Source: Desulfosoma sp. (GTDB taxonomy: Bacteria; Desulfobacterota; Syntrophobacteria; Syntrophobacterales; DSM-9756). From it: a DNA stretch of 64,000 nt. The stretch is from assembly GCA_037481875.1 (NCBI GenBank), contig JBBFKY010000005.1, forward strand, positions 163,934 to 227,933, in the 5' to 3' direction. Shown here in pieces: positions 52,756 through 61,339 of this stretch. The number at the start of each line of letters is the position of its first letter. Position 1 is the stretch's first letter. The notes under the pieces are model-generated. The model was not told where the DNA came from. It did no database searches and saw nothing but the letters and a program-made list of their open reading frames with translations. The position numbers and the translations under genes were made by a program.

Positions 52756-52785
52756 AGCAGGGAAAACCACATGAGGAGGTGAGCC

Positions 52786-54111
52786 GTGCGACGACCCATT
52801 ATTCATGGGCCTCTTCCCGGACCCAAGGCCCAAGCTCTGACCGCCAAGGATCATACCTATGTCTCTCCGTCCTACACGCGCATTTACCCTCTTGTGGCGG
52901 AAAAGGGCCAGGGGGTCTGGGTGGAGGATGTGGATGGAAACCAGTTCTTGGACTTTACGGCAGGCATTGCGGTATGTGCCACGGGCCATTGTCATCCGCG
53001 CGTCGTGAAGGCTGTTCAAGAACAAGCCCAGCGGTTGCTTCACATGTCAGGGACGGATTTTTACTACACACCGCAGATTCGCTTGGCGGAAAAGCTCTCT
53101 TCACTTCTTCCTCAAAAAGATCCCTACAAGGTCTATTTCGGCAATTCCGGTGCAGAAGCGGTGGAAGCGGCTTTCAAGCTGGCTCGATGGCATACGCGCC
53201 GGGAACTCAACATCGCCTTTTTCGGGGCCTTTCACGGCAGAACCATGGGCGCTCTGTCTTTGACCGCCAGCAAGACCATTCAAAAGAAACATTATCATCC
53301 CTTTGTTCCAGGCATTACGCATATTCCTTATCCCTATTGCTATCGCTGTCCATACAATCTCACTTATCCATCGTGCGATCTGGAATGCGTACGCTGGATA
53401 GAAGAAACCCTGTTTCGAACCACCATGCCCCCTGAAGAAGTGGCGGCTATCTTTGTGGAACCCATTCAGGGGGAAGGCGGTTACATTGTCCCGCCGCCGG
53501 AATTTCATAAGCGCCTTCAGGCCATCGCCCACAAGTACGGTATCCTTTATGTGGCCGATGAAGTGCAGACAGGAATCGGTCGAACGGGCAAAATGTTCGC
53601 CATGGAACATTTCGGTGTTGTGCCGGATATCATTGCCCTGGCTAAGGGCATCGCTTCCGGGCTGCCTCTAGGAGCCATGATGGCTCCTACAAGCATCATG
53701 ACGTGGGAAGCCGGAAGCCATGCGTCCACCTTTGGAGGCAATCCTCTTTCGTGCATGGCCGCATTGGAAACCCTGGCTCTGGTGGAATCCAGTCTTATGG
53801 AGAACGCGGCCGTCAACGGGCGCCGGCTTTTGGAAGGTTTGCGTCGATTGCAGCAGGATTGGGAATGCCTCGGCGATGTTCGCGGACTGGGGCTCATGGT
53901 GGGCGTGGAACTGGTCAAAGACCGGCATACAAAGGAGAGGGCGAGTGAGTGGCGAAACGGCCTCATTCAGGAAGCTTTTCAAAAGGGGCTCCTCCTTTTG
54001 GGATGCGGGGAAAACACCGTGCGTTTTTGTCCGGCTCTTACCGTGTCCGCGGATGAGGTGGACTGTGCTTTGGAACTTTTTGAAACAGCCCTTCGCGCTT
54101 TATTTCGTTGA
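52786..54111 (+). CDS. Class III aminotransferase (acetylornithine / 4-aminobutyrate type)
   Basis: This 441-residue PLP aminotransferase has FTAGIAVCATGHCHP, the PLP phosphate site in NSGAEAVEAAFKLAR, GAFHGRTMGALSLT, EPIQGEGGYIVPP, DEVQTGIGRTG and the PLP lysine in LAKGIASGLPLGAM. The sequence fits the archaeal/anaerobe 'acetyl ornithine aminotransferase' branch with a conserved Cys-rich YPYCYRCPY segment. The start is GTG 52786 with AGGAGG 6 nt upstream. Its divergent position behind the TetR operator makes common control possible. The substrate is open. Confidence 0.86.
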   Translation: MRRPIIHGPLPGPKAQALTAKDHTYVSPSYTRIYPLVAEKGQGVWVEDVDGNQFLDFTAGIAVCATGHCHPRVVKAVQEQAQRLLHMSGTDFYYTPQIRLAEKLSSLLPQKDPYKVYFGNSGAEAVEAAFKLARWHTRRELNIAFFGAFHGRTMGALSLTASKTIQKKHYHPFVPGITHIPYPYCYRCPYNLTYPSCDLECVRWIEETLFRTTMPPEEVAAIFVEPIQGEGGYIVPPPEFHKRLQAIAHKYGILYVADEVQTGIGRTGKMFAMEHFGVVPDIIALAKGIASGLPLGAMMAPTSIMTWEAGSHASTFGGNPLSCMAALETLALVESSLMENAAVNGRRLLEGLRRLQQDWECLGDVRGLGLMVGVELVKDRHTKERASEWRNGLIQEAFQKGLLLLGCGENTVRFCPALTVSADEVDCALELFETALRALFR

Positions 54112-54387
54112 ACAAAACAGAAGTTTTTAACAGTCAGGTCATTTCGCGTTTTTTTTCACGTTTCCAGGCGAAACATGGGTGAACCTGGGTTGCCTCTTCC
54201 ATGAAGCCTGACCAAGGTCTTCACCTCACGAATCCCTGAATCTGCCCGGTGAAGATTCAATATTCCCGAAAGCTGGTCTTTCAATTTAGAGTGATTCCAG
54301 CCCAGAGCGTAGGGGCACGGCGCGCCGAGCCCATATACTCAAACCCTTTGGTTTCCTGGGAGCGAAGAGCTCTGAGCCGCCAAATAC

Positions 54388-54466
54388 GGGCGGAACGCCG
54401 GCGCTTCCGGAAGAAAACAAGGTTTCAGGCTTGCGGGGGCGAGGCGCCGCCTCGTCCCTACCTTGA
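54388..54466. repeat. Composite repeat (copy B)
   Basis: This stretch contains GCCGGCGCTTCCGG, a spacer of about 30 bases, and GGGGGCGAGGCGCCGCCTC followed by GTCCCTAC. Order and spacing match copy A at 50715-50790, although the spacer differs. Confidence 0.65.
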
Positions 54467-54758
54467 AATGACATAAAAAACCTTGTTGTTGCGAGTCTTC
54501 GGAGAGGCTCTAGGCGGACCTAAGTACTCACCCGTGCCCTGCCTGATGGACCAACCTAGCGGCAAACAAGCCGGTATTTCGGTGCAAGCCCTGCCAATGC
54601 CCCGTTCCATGAGAAAGCATCGGCGCCCCATTGGTATATCCCTTGGTGGGATTTGTCAGTTGAAGGACACGAAGCACATCTTCCCAAAAACCTCGCTGGT
54701 CACCCTCGAACGTCGGAGGTGCGGCCTTGAGCCATGCTTTTTGAATGCGCGAAAATCC

Positions 54759-54788
54759 TTGACCCTGCCAAAGGGCCGTTCCTATAAT
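54759..54788 (+). promoter_or_regulatory. Predicted dsr promoter P1
   Basis: TTGACC (54759-54764) and a perfect TATAAT (54783-54788) are separated by 18 nt, about 205 nt before the RsbRD-type gene. Confidence 0.65.
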
Positions 54789-54863
54789 TCATCCGCTTTT
54801 GTCGCCTTTATGGGGAAGGTTCTTCAAAGCTTTGTGCATTCTTCAGCGAAGGTTTTCAAAAGC

Positions 54864-54892
54864 TTGACACATTTCTTTGCTTTTTCTATAGT
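54864..54892 (+). promoter_or_regulatory. Predicted dsr promoter P2
   Basis: A perfect TTGACA (54864-54869) and TATAGT (54887-54892) are separated by exactly 17 nt, about 100 nt before the first gene. Confidence 0.7.
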
Positions 54893-54994
54893 GAGATACT
54901 TCACAAGATCAGCGCCGAAGCGCCCTTCTCGAACCCTTTTCGCGAAGGAAGGTTTGTTTCGGCCGAACCAGCCTTGAGCACAAACGGTGGCGAC

Positions 54995-55534
54995 ATGAGC
55001 TTCAGCCAGTATTTGGAACGTAATCAAAAGGCCATTCTGAAAGAATGGTTTCATTCGGTGGTGGAAACCTATCCTGAAGAAACGGCCAAGTTTCTGAAAA
55101 AAGAAAAAGATCCCTTTTCAAACCCTGTGGGGAGTTCCATCCTTGAGGGGATTCGGGGCATTTTTGCGCAGATCCTGGAAGGGCTGTCTTCCGACGAGGT
55201 GTTACCCTTTTTGGATCGAATCGTGCGCGTGCGCGCCGTCCAAGATTTTACACCCGCTCAGGCGGTCTCCTTCATGTTTTCTTTGAAGGACGTCGTGCGA
55301 GCTCAAACGGACAAAGACGGTCTTACCGCCCAGTATGCGGCTGAACTTGTGGGTTTTGAACGCACCGTGGATCGAGCGGCCCTGATGGCCTTCAACATCT
55401 ATATGCAATGTCGTGAACAGCTCTATCAGCTGCGCGTGGACGAGATCAAGAACAGGACCGGAAAACTTTTGGAGCGGGCTCAGGCCATATGGGAGAGCCG
55501 CCGTGCGGAAGACGGCTCCCGGGAGGAATCTTAA
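54995..55534 (+). CDS. RsbRD N-terminal-domain-like protein at the head of the dsr operon
   Basis: This 179-residue protein matches the helical RsbRD N-terminal domain (non-heme globin-like sensor fold of stressosome proteins): FSQYLERNQKAILKEWFHSVVETYP at the start, SSILEGIRGIFAQILEGL and FTPAQAVSFMFSLKDVVR. The STAS domain of full RsbR is absent. Genes of this kind often precede dsrM in sulfate reducers, from general knowledge. The ATG at 54995 follows GGTGG; a TTG at 54974 is the alternative. Role unknown, possibly redox sensing. Confidence 0.8.
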   Translation: MSFSQYLERNQKAILKEWFHSVVETYPEETAKFLKKEKDPFSNPVGSSILEGIRGIFAQILEGLSSDEVLPFLDRIVRVRAVQDFTPAQAVSFMFSLKDVVRAQTDKDGLTAQYAAELVGFERTVDRAALMAFNIYMQCREQLYQLRVDEIKNRTGKLLERAQAIWESRRAEDGSREES

Positions 55535-55566
55535 CTATTTATTAACCAAAACGAGGTGGGGTGGTT

Positions 55567-56571
55567 ATGAACGCATCACAAGCCATGGTCTTTTCCCTTG
55601 TCGCCGTCGGGATCCTCGTGTGCCTCCCCCTGATCGGCGTGACGGCCGGGATGACGACCCTCTTTGCGGTCTTCATTCCCTATGCGGCCGTCGCTCTGTT
55701 TTTTATAGGGGTTGTGGCACGCGTGGTGCGATGGGCCCGATCGCCGGTCCCGTTCCGCATCCCGACCACCTGCGGGCAGCAAAAGAGCTTCCCCTGGATC
55801 AAGGCGGACCCCTTGGAGAATCCAACGGATACCAAAGGGGTGGTATTGCGCATGATTCTTGAGGTTTTGCTGTTCCGGTCCCTGTTTCGAAACACCCGGT
55901 TAGAGTTTTACGAAGGGCCGAAGATTCGGTATGCATCGGCCAAGTGGCTGTGGCTCGGAGCCATCGTGTTCCATTACTCCTTTTTGGTGGTTCTTCTCAG
56001 GCATCTTCGATTTTTCTCGGAACCTGTCACTCCTTTGGTCACGCTGTTGGAAAGCGTGGACGGCTTTCTGGAAGTGGGTTTGCCTCGGCTTTACATTTCC
56101 GGCCTGGCTCTGTTGGCCGGTGTGACCTATCTTTTCCTTCGCCGTGTCACCATTCCCCAGCTCAAGTACATTTCGCTGCCGTCGGACTACTTTCCCTTGT
56201 TCCTGATCTTCGCCGTCGCGGCAACCGGCCTGCTTATGCGCTACATTTACAAGGTAGACATCGTGGGGGTTAAGGAACTCACCATGGGGCTGGCCACCTT
56301 TCGCCCTGTGATTCCCGAAGGGATCGGGGTCATTTTCTATATTCATCTTTTCTTGGTCAGCGTGCTCTTTGCCTATTTCCCCTTTAGCAAACTGGTGCAC
56401 ATGGCTGGAGTTTTCCTGAGTCCTACAAGGAATCTTCCCAATAACAGCCGTATGGTGCGCCATATCAATCCTTGGAATTACCCGGTCAAGGTTCATACCT
56501 ATGAAGAGTATGAAGATGAATTCAGGGAAAAGATGATTGAAGCTGGTCTTCCAGTGGAAAAGAAGGAGTAA
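55567..56571 (+). CDS. dsrM: DsrM, heme b-containing membrane subunit of the Dsr complex
   Basis: DsrM is the NarI-like diheme b cytochrome that exchanges electrons with menaquinol. The 334-residue protein has five or six hydrophobic segments, starting at residues 8-50, and histidine-containing helices (GAIVFHYSFLVVLLRHLRFF, FYIHLFLVSVLFAYFPFSKLVHMAG) suited to bind two hemes. The ATG at 55567 is preferred, with GGGG 5 nt upstream; a GTG at 55561 is possible. dsrK follows after 2 nt. Confidence 0.93.
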   Translation: MNASQAMVFSLVAVGILVCLPLIGVTAGMTTLFAVFIPYAAVALFFIGVVARVVRWARSPVPFRIPTTCGQQKSFPWIKADPLENPTDTKGVVLRMILEVLLFRSLFRNTRLEFYEGPKIRYASAKWLWLGAIVFHYSFLVVLLRHLRFFSEPVTPLVTLLESVDGFLEVGLPRLYISGLALLAGVTYLFLRRVTIPQLKYISLPSDYFPLFLIFAVAATGLLMRYIYKVDIVGVKELTMGLATFRPVIPEGIGVIFYIHLFLVSVLFAYFPFSKLVHMAGVFLSPTRNLPNNSRMVRHINPWNYPVKVHTYEEYEDEFREKMIEAGLPVEKKE

Positions 56572-56573
56572 AC

Positions 56574-58199
56574 ATGGCGAGCGTACCGAAACCCAGCGAA
56601 CTAGGCAAGGTGGACCATCGGCCGCCGCAAAAGCCTTGGACCGAAACGGTCCCGGAGTTTCGGCCCGGCACCTTTTGCTATGGGGCAAAGGCCAAAAACT
56701 TGGAAGTGGTCGGGTTGCCCAATCCTCGAGAATGGAACCCTGCGGATGAGGATTGGAAGCTACCCGATGACTGGAAAGACATCACCCTGAAGGGCATGAA
56801 GGATCGACTGGACAAATTCCGTTCCTTCAAGCTTTTCATGGACATCTGCGTGCGTTGCGGCGCCTGTGCTGACAAATGCCATTATTTCATCGGTTCCGGG
56901 GATCCCAAAAACATGCCGGTCTTGCGGGCGGAACTTATTCGCTCCATTTACCGCAATTATTTCACCGGCAGCGGCAAGATTCTGAAAAAATACGCCGGTG
57001 CCCGCGCCTTGACGGAACAAATCATCAAGGAATGGTTCTATTACTATTATCAATGCACGGAATGCCGACGTTGCTCCGTCTTTTGCCCCTACGGTATCGA
57101 TACGGCTGAAATCACCATGATGGGCCGTGAGCTGCTCAATGAACTGGGCTGCGGTATCGACTGGATCATGGGCCCTGTGGCCAACTGCTACATGAACGGA
57201 AACCACCTGGGGATACAGCCGCATGCTTTCAAAGACATGATCATGTTCTTTGTGGACGAGATCGAGGCGGTCACCGGTGTGCGCGTGGAACCCACGTTCA
57301 ACCGCAAGGGCGCTGAAGTCCTCTTCATCACCCCGTCGGGAGACGTCTTTGCCGATCCAGGAACCTACACCCTCATGGGGTACATGATGCTTTTCCATGA
57401 AATAGGCCTGGATTACACCTGGAGCACCTACGCTTCGGAGGGTGGCAATTTCGGCTTGTTCACGTCCCATGAGATGATGAAGCGCCTAAACGCCAAGATG
57501 TATGCCGAAGCGAAGCGCCTCAAGGTCAAATGGATTCTTGGCGGCGAATGCGGCCATATGTGGCGTGTCATCAACCAGTACATGGACACCATGAACGGCC
57601 CTGCGGATTTCCTGGAAGTGCCTAAATCCCCCATCACCGGCACGGTGTTTGAGAACGCCAAGAGCACCAAGATGGTTCATATTGCCGAATTCACGGCGGA
57701 TCTCATTCGCCACGGCAAGTTGAATCTGGATCCCAGCCGAAACGACAACAAGATCGTGACTTTCCACGACTCATGCAACCCATCTCGAGCCATGGGCCTG
57801 TTTGAGGAACCCCGTTACGTGCTGAAAGCTGTCTGCAACCATTTTTATGACATGCCCGAAAACACCATTCGCGAAAAGACCTTCTGCTGTGGATCCGGAT
57901 CGGGGCTTAACACCGACGAATTCATGGAAATGCGTATGCGCGGCGGGCTGCCTCGAGCCAACGCCGTCCGCTATGTCCATGAAAAGTACGGCGTGAACAT
58001 GCTGGCCTGCATCTGCGCCATTGACCGCGCCGTGCTGCCGCCCTTGATGAATTATTGGGTTCCGGGGGTGAATGTCACAGGACTTCACGAGCTGGTAGGC
58101 AACGCCCTTGTGATGAAAGGTGAAAAGAAGCGCACCACCGACCTCCGCTACGAACCCCTGCCGGGGATGGAAGAAGAGGAGGAGACCGAAGATGTATGA
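56574..58199 (+). CDS. dsrK: DsrK, HdrD-like iron-sulfur subunit
   Basis: DsrK is the cytoplasmic catalytic-like subunit thought to act on the DsrC trisulfide or disulfide. The 541-residue protein has two [4Fe-4S] ferredoxin motifs, CVRCGACADKC (near residue 92) and CTECRRCSVFCPYG (near 161), and CCG-domain cysteine clusters (HDSCNPSRAMG, FCCGSGSGLN) that hold the special noncubane-type cluster of HdrB/HdrD proteins. AAGGAG precedes the ATG within the end of dsrM. The end overlaps dsrJ by 8 bp. Confidence 0.95.
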   Translation: MASVPKPSELGKVDHRPPQKPWTETVPEFRPGTFCYGAKAKNLEVVGLPNPREWNPADEDWKLPDDWKDITLKGMKDRLDKFRSFKLFMDICVRCGACADKCHYFIGSGDPKNMPVLRAELIRSIYRNYFTGSGKILKKYAGARALTEQIIKEWFYYYYQCTECRRCSVFCPYGIDTAEITMMGRELLNELGCGIDWIMGPVANCYMNGNHLGIQPHAFKDMIMFFVDEIEAVTGVRVEPTFNRKGAEVLFITPSGDVFADPGTYTLMGYMMLFHEIGLDYTWSTYASEGGNFGLFTSHEMMKRLNAKMYAEAKRLKVKWILGGECGHMWRVINQYMDTMNGPADFLEVPKSPITGTVFENAKSTKMVHIAEFTADLIRHGKLNLDPSRNDNKIVTFHDSCNPSRAMGLFEEPRYVLKAVCNHFYDMPENTIREKTFCCGSGSGLNTDEFMEMRMRGGLPRANAVRYVHEKYGVNMLACICAIDRAVLPPLMNYWVPGVNVTGLHELVGNALVMKGEKKRTTDLRYEPLPGMEEEEETEDV

Positions 58200-58569
58200 T
58201 GCAAAGAAAATCGTTCCGGGAATTCTGATCTTTGTGGTGCTGTTCACCTTCCCCCTGTGGTCCAACTTGGGGAAGGCAGCCCCGGCGCCGAAAGTCGAGC
58301 TGCCGAAAACGGAAAAAGTCTGTGTCATGGACGCGGCCTACATGAAAACGGAACACATGGTGCTTCTCAACCAGTGGCGGGACCTGGTGGTTCGCGATGC
58401 CAACAGATTGTGGGTGGGGCCCGACGGTAAAGAACATGTCATGAGCCTGCAGAACGCTTGCATGAAATGCCATTCCAGCAAGGTGAAGTTCTGCGACCAG
58501 TGCCACAATTACGCCGGGGTCAAACCTTATTGCTGGCAGTGTCACATCGAGCCTAAGGAGAACATGTGA
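58192..58569 (+). CDS. dsrJ: DsrJ, periplasmic triheme cytochrome c
   Basis: DsrJ is the triheme cytochrome of the complex. The 125-residue protein has an uncleaved N-terminal anchor (residues 7-24, IVPGILIFVVLFTFPLWS) and three heme-binding motifs, CMKCH, CDQCH and CWQCH, in its last 40 residues. One heme in known DsrJ has a rare His/Cys ligation, for which Cys44 (EKVCVMD) is a candidate here. The ATG at 58192 lies within dsrK with GGAGG upstream; the longer in-frame extension to 58120 is rejected. Confidence 0.94.
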   Translation: MYDAKKIVPGILIFVVLFTFPLWSNLGKAAPAPKVELPKTEKVCVMDAAYMKTEHMVLLNQWRDLVVRDANRLWVGPDGKEHVMSLQNACMKCHSSKVKFCDQCHNYAGVKPYCWQCHIEPKENM

Positions 58570-59360
58570 TGGAAAAAAATCGCCGTGAATTCCTGAAGAT
58601 AGGCGGAATATCCGTCTTGGGGCTGAGTGCTCTGCCTGTCTTTCAGGCGCTCGCCCAAGAGAAAGGGCCTCGCTACAAACCCGACCCCAAGGCCCTCAAA
58701 GGGGCTCAGTGGGCCATGATCGTGGATATGAAGAAGTGCTGGGAACAGCAAGAAAAACGCCAATGCAAAGACTGCATTTTGGCATGCCACAAGATCCATA
58801 ATGTGCCGGATATTCCCGACCAAAAACGGGAAATCAAATGGATCTGGTTGGAAGAATACAAGCACGCTTTTCCGGACCAAGCCCATGAGTATGCTCCGGA
58901 AAAAGTCAAGGAAAGCCCCTTCATGCTTCTGTGCAACCATTGCAGCAATCCGCCCTGTGTGCGAGTGTGCCCTACCAAGGCCACATTCAAGCGTTCACAG
59001 GACGGCATTGTCATGATGGACTTTCACCGCTGCATCGGGTGCCGTTACTGCATGGCGGGCTGTCCCTACGGCGCTCGAAGCTTCAATTGGGGTGACCCTC
59101 GGCCCTATCTCAAGCCCGAAGACATCAACATGACATACCCGACACGTCGCAAAGGTGTGGTGGAAAAATGCACCTTCTGTTACGAACGTATCGATGAAGG
59201 CTTGCAGCCGGCGTGTGTGGAAGCTTGCAAGGTCAAGGCCCTGATCTTCGGCGATGTGACCAACCCCAATTCCGAAGTGCGCAAGATCCTTTCCGGCCAT
59301 TACAGTCTGCGCCGTAAGATCGAGCTGGGTACGGGGCCGAATGTTTACTACCTGATCTGA
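58569..59360 (+). CDS. dsrO: DsrO, periplasmic ferredoxin-like subunit
   Basis: DsrO is an NrfC/HybA-like iron-sulfur protein carrying about four [4Fe-4S] clusters: CKDCILACH, CNHCSNPPCVRVCP, CIGCRYCMAGCP and CTFCYERIDEGLQPACVEAC. The 263-residue protein starts with a Tat-type signal (NRREFLKIGGISVLGLSALP). The ATG at 58569 overlaps the dsrJ stop as TGATG, with AAGGAG 8 nt upstream; a GTG at 58566 is an alternative. Confidence 0.95.
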   Translation: MEKNRREFLKIGGISVLGLSALPVFQALAQEKGPRYKPDPKALKGAQWAMIVDMKKCWEQQEKRQCKDCILACHKIHNVPDIPDQKREIKWIWLEEYKHAFPDQAHEYAPEKVKESPFMLLCNHCSNPPCVRVCPTKATFKRSQDGIVMMDFHRCIGCRYCMAGCPYGARSFNWGDPRPYLKPEDINMTYPTRRKGVVEKCTFCYERIDEGLQPACVEACKVKALIFGDVTNPNSEVRKILSGHYSLRRKIELGTGPNVYYLI

Positions 59361-59372
59361 TGAGGGGACGAC

Positions 59373-60530
59373 ATGCTTGAAAAGGCTTTCAAAGGTGGAC
59401 AAAAGTACTGGAGCCTTCTGCTGGGCCTGGCGATCCTTTCAGGGGTCGGCTTCGCCTGCTTCATGCTCCAGCTCAACCAAGGCTTAAAAATCACCGGCAT
59501 GAGCCGGGATGTGTCCTGGGGGTTTTACATCGCTCAGTTCACTTTCCTGGTCGGAGTGGCCGCTTCGGCGGTCATGGTGGTGCTTCCCTACTATTTGCAC
59601 CATGTCAAGGAATTCGGCCGCATCACCATTTTGGGTGAATTTTTGGCGGTAAGCGCTGTGACCATGTGTCTTCTGTTTATCATCGTGGACCTTGGGCAGC
59701 CCATGCGTCTTCTGAACGTGCTGCTTCACCCGACACCCAATTCCATTCTCTTTTGGGACATGGTCGTTTTGAACGGCTATCTTTTCTTGAACGCCGTGAT
59801 CGGCTGGACCGTGTTGAGCGCCGAGCGCAAGGAAATGCCTCCGCCTGCGTGGGTCAAACCGCTTATCTACATCTCCATACCCTGGGCAGTGAGCATTCAC
59901 ACGGTGACGGCTTTCTTGTACGCCGGTCTTCCGGGTCGCCATTTCTGGTTGACGGCCATCATGGCCGCCCGCTTTTTGGCTTCGGCCTTCGCTTCCGGTC
60001 CTTCGCTTCTGATCCTTTTGTGCTTCCTCATTCGGAAGCGCACCAACTTCGATCCGGGTCCCTCGGCCATTGAAAAGCTCTCCAAGATTGTCACCTACGC
60101 CATGATCACCAGTGTGTTCTTCTTGCTGCTGGAAATCTTCACCGCGTTCTACAGCAAGATTCCGGGACACATGCACGGGTTTGTCTACCAGTTTGCCGGC
60201 TATGAAGGGCATGCGGAACTGGTGCCTTTCATGTGGCTTTCCGTGATCTTGTCGGTGATTGCTTTGGTTCTTCTGGTGCCGCCTCAATTTCGAAACAATG
60301 AAAAACTGCTGAAGATCGCCTGCCTTGCGGTCTTTTTCGGGCTGTATTTGGAAAAAGGTGTCGGGCTGGTGGTGACCGGCTTCATTCCCAATGTGTTCGA
60401 CAAGGTCACGCCGTATATCCCGACCGCTCCCGAACTGGCGATTACTTTGGGAGTATGGGCTACAGGTTTCCTGATCATGGCGGTGCTCTACAAGGTGGCC
60501 ATCGGTGTGAAGGAGGAAATTCGCGCCTAA
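59373..60530 (+). CDS. dsrP: DsrP, NrfD-like integral membrane subunit
   Basis: DsrP is the ten-helix quinone-interacting subunit. The 385-residue protein is hydrophobic throughout, with LNQGLKITGMSRDVSWGFYIAQFTF near the start, characteristic of NrfD/PsrC proteins. It ends the dsrMKJOP operon, 12 nt after dsrO, with GAGGGG 5 nt before its ATG. A strong terminator follows. Confidence 0.95.
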   Translation: MLEKAFKGGQKYWSLLLGLAILSGVGFACFMLQLNQGLKITGMSRDVSWGFYIAQFTFLVGVAASAVMVVLPYYLHHVKEFGRITILGEFLAVSAVTMCLLFIIVDLGQPMRLLNVLLHPTPNSILFWDMVVLNGYLFLNAVIGWTVLSAERKEMPPPAWVKPLIYISIPWAVSIHTVTAFLYAGLPGRHFWLTAIMAARFLASAFASGPSLLILLCFLIRKRTNFDPGPSAIEKLSKIVTYAMITSVFFLLLEIFTAFYSKIPGHMHGFVYQFAGYEGHAELVPFMWLSVILSVIALVLLVPPQFRNNEKLLKIACLAVFFGLYLEKGVGLVVTGFIPNVFDKVTPYIPTAPELAITLGVWATGFLIMAVLYKVAIGVKEEIRA

Positions 60531-60575
60531 GGGCCTCTTCTGACCCCGTGGACTACTCCTCTTGACGAAACACAG

Positions 60576-60612
60576 GGAAAGGGCGCGGTACCTTACCGCG
60601 CCCTTTCCTTAT
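60576..60612 (+). terminator. Rho-independent terminator of the dsr operon
   Basis: Two 15-nt arms (60576-60590 and 60594-60608) are exact reverse complements, with core GGGCGCGGTA, around a 3-nt loop, followed by TTATT. It lies 46 nt after the dsrP stop and 24 nt before lipB. Confidence 0.85.
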
Positions 60613-60631
60613 TGAAGGAGTCTTCGGCCTT

Positions 60632-61339
60632 ATGGTTCGCCTCTGGCGACTTGTCGACCTGGGTGTGCTTGACTACGACCAGGCTTTGCAGCTGCAACAC
60701 CGATGTGTGGACGCACGTAATCTTGGTGTCTTGGACCGAGACGTTTTTTTTCTTCTGGAACATCCAGCCGTGATTACCTGCGGACGTCGAGGGGGTACGG
60801 AACACTTGTGCGTGCCGTCCAGTGTCTTGAAAGCGCATGGGGTGCGCGTTCTTTCCGTGGAACGTGGTGGATCCATCACTTACCATGGGCCTGGACAGCT
60901 TGTGGGCTATCCCATTGTGCATCTTCCTTCGGCGGGTTGGAAAGCTGTGGAGTGGGTGACCGCCCTGGAAGAGGTTATGATTCGAACCGCCGCTCGATTC
61001 GGGGTCAAGGCCACACGAAACACTCGCAATCGAGGTGTGTGGGTCGGTGACAAAAAATTGGGAAGCATCGGCATTGCGGTCCGCCACGGTGTGAGTTTTC
61101 ACGGTTTCGCTTTGAATGTGAACAATTCTCTGGAACCTTTCGGCTGGATTCACCCCTGTGGCCTAGAAAATGTGAGCGTCACATCTCTCGCTTTGGAAAC
61201 CGGAACCATGTTATCTATGATTCAGGTGAAAGCTACGCTCACGGCCTGTGCTGAGCAAGTTTTGGACGTCCGTTTTGAAAGAACCGATCTCGAGGCGCTT
61301 TACGTTGCCATAGGAAAAAGGCCCGATGCGTCCGGATGA
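60632..61339 (+). CDS. lipB: Octanoyltransferase LipB
   Basis: LipB moves octanoate from acyl carrier protein to lipoyl domains. The 235-residue protein has RGGSITYHGPGQLVGYPI, the catalytic lysine region in DKKLGSIGIAVRHGVSFHGFALNVN and the nucleophile cysteine in HPCGLENVSVTS. AAGGAG lies 11 nt before the ATG. The 3' end overlaps lipA by 14 bp. It sits directly after the dsr terminator, so it must have its own promoter or rely on readthrough. Confidence 0.95.
   Translation: MVRLWRLVDLGVLDYDQALQLQHRCVDARNLGVLDRDVFFLLEHPAVITCGRRGGTEHLCVPSSVLKAHGVRVLSVERGGSITYHGPGQLVGYPIVHLPSAGWKAVEWVTALEEVMIRTAARFGVKATRNTRNRGVWVGDKKLGSIGIAVRHGVSFHGFALNVNNSLEPFGWIHPCGLENVSVTSLALETGTMLSMIQVKATLTACAEQVLDVRFERTDLEALYVAIGKRPDASG

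Larger units (their letters stand above)
54112..54994. other. Long non-coding region upstream of the dsr operon
   Basis: No gene is supported in about 880 bases. The left half holds a composite repeat (copy B). The right 240 bases hold two strong promoter matches for the RsbRD-dsr operon. No terminator is obvious after the aminotransferase gene. Confidence 0.7.

Noticed and set aside
54483-54977. A 164-residue reading frame in the gap before dsr
   Set aside because: It has no ribosome-binding site, no recognisable domain, and overlaps two strong promoter matches, so it is most likely chance.
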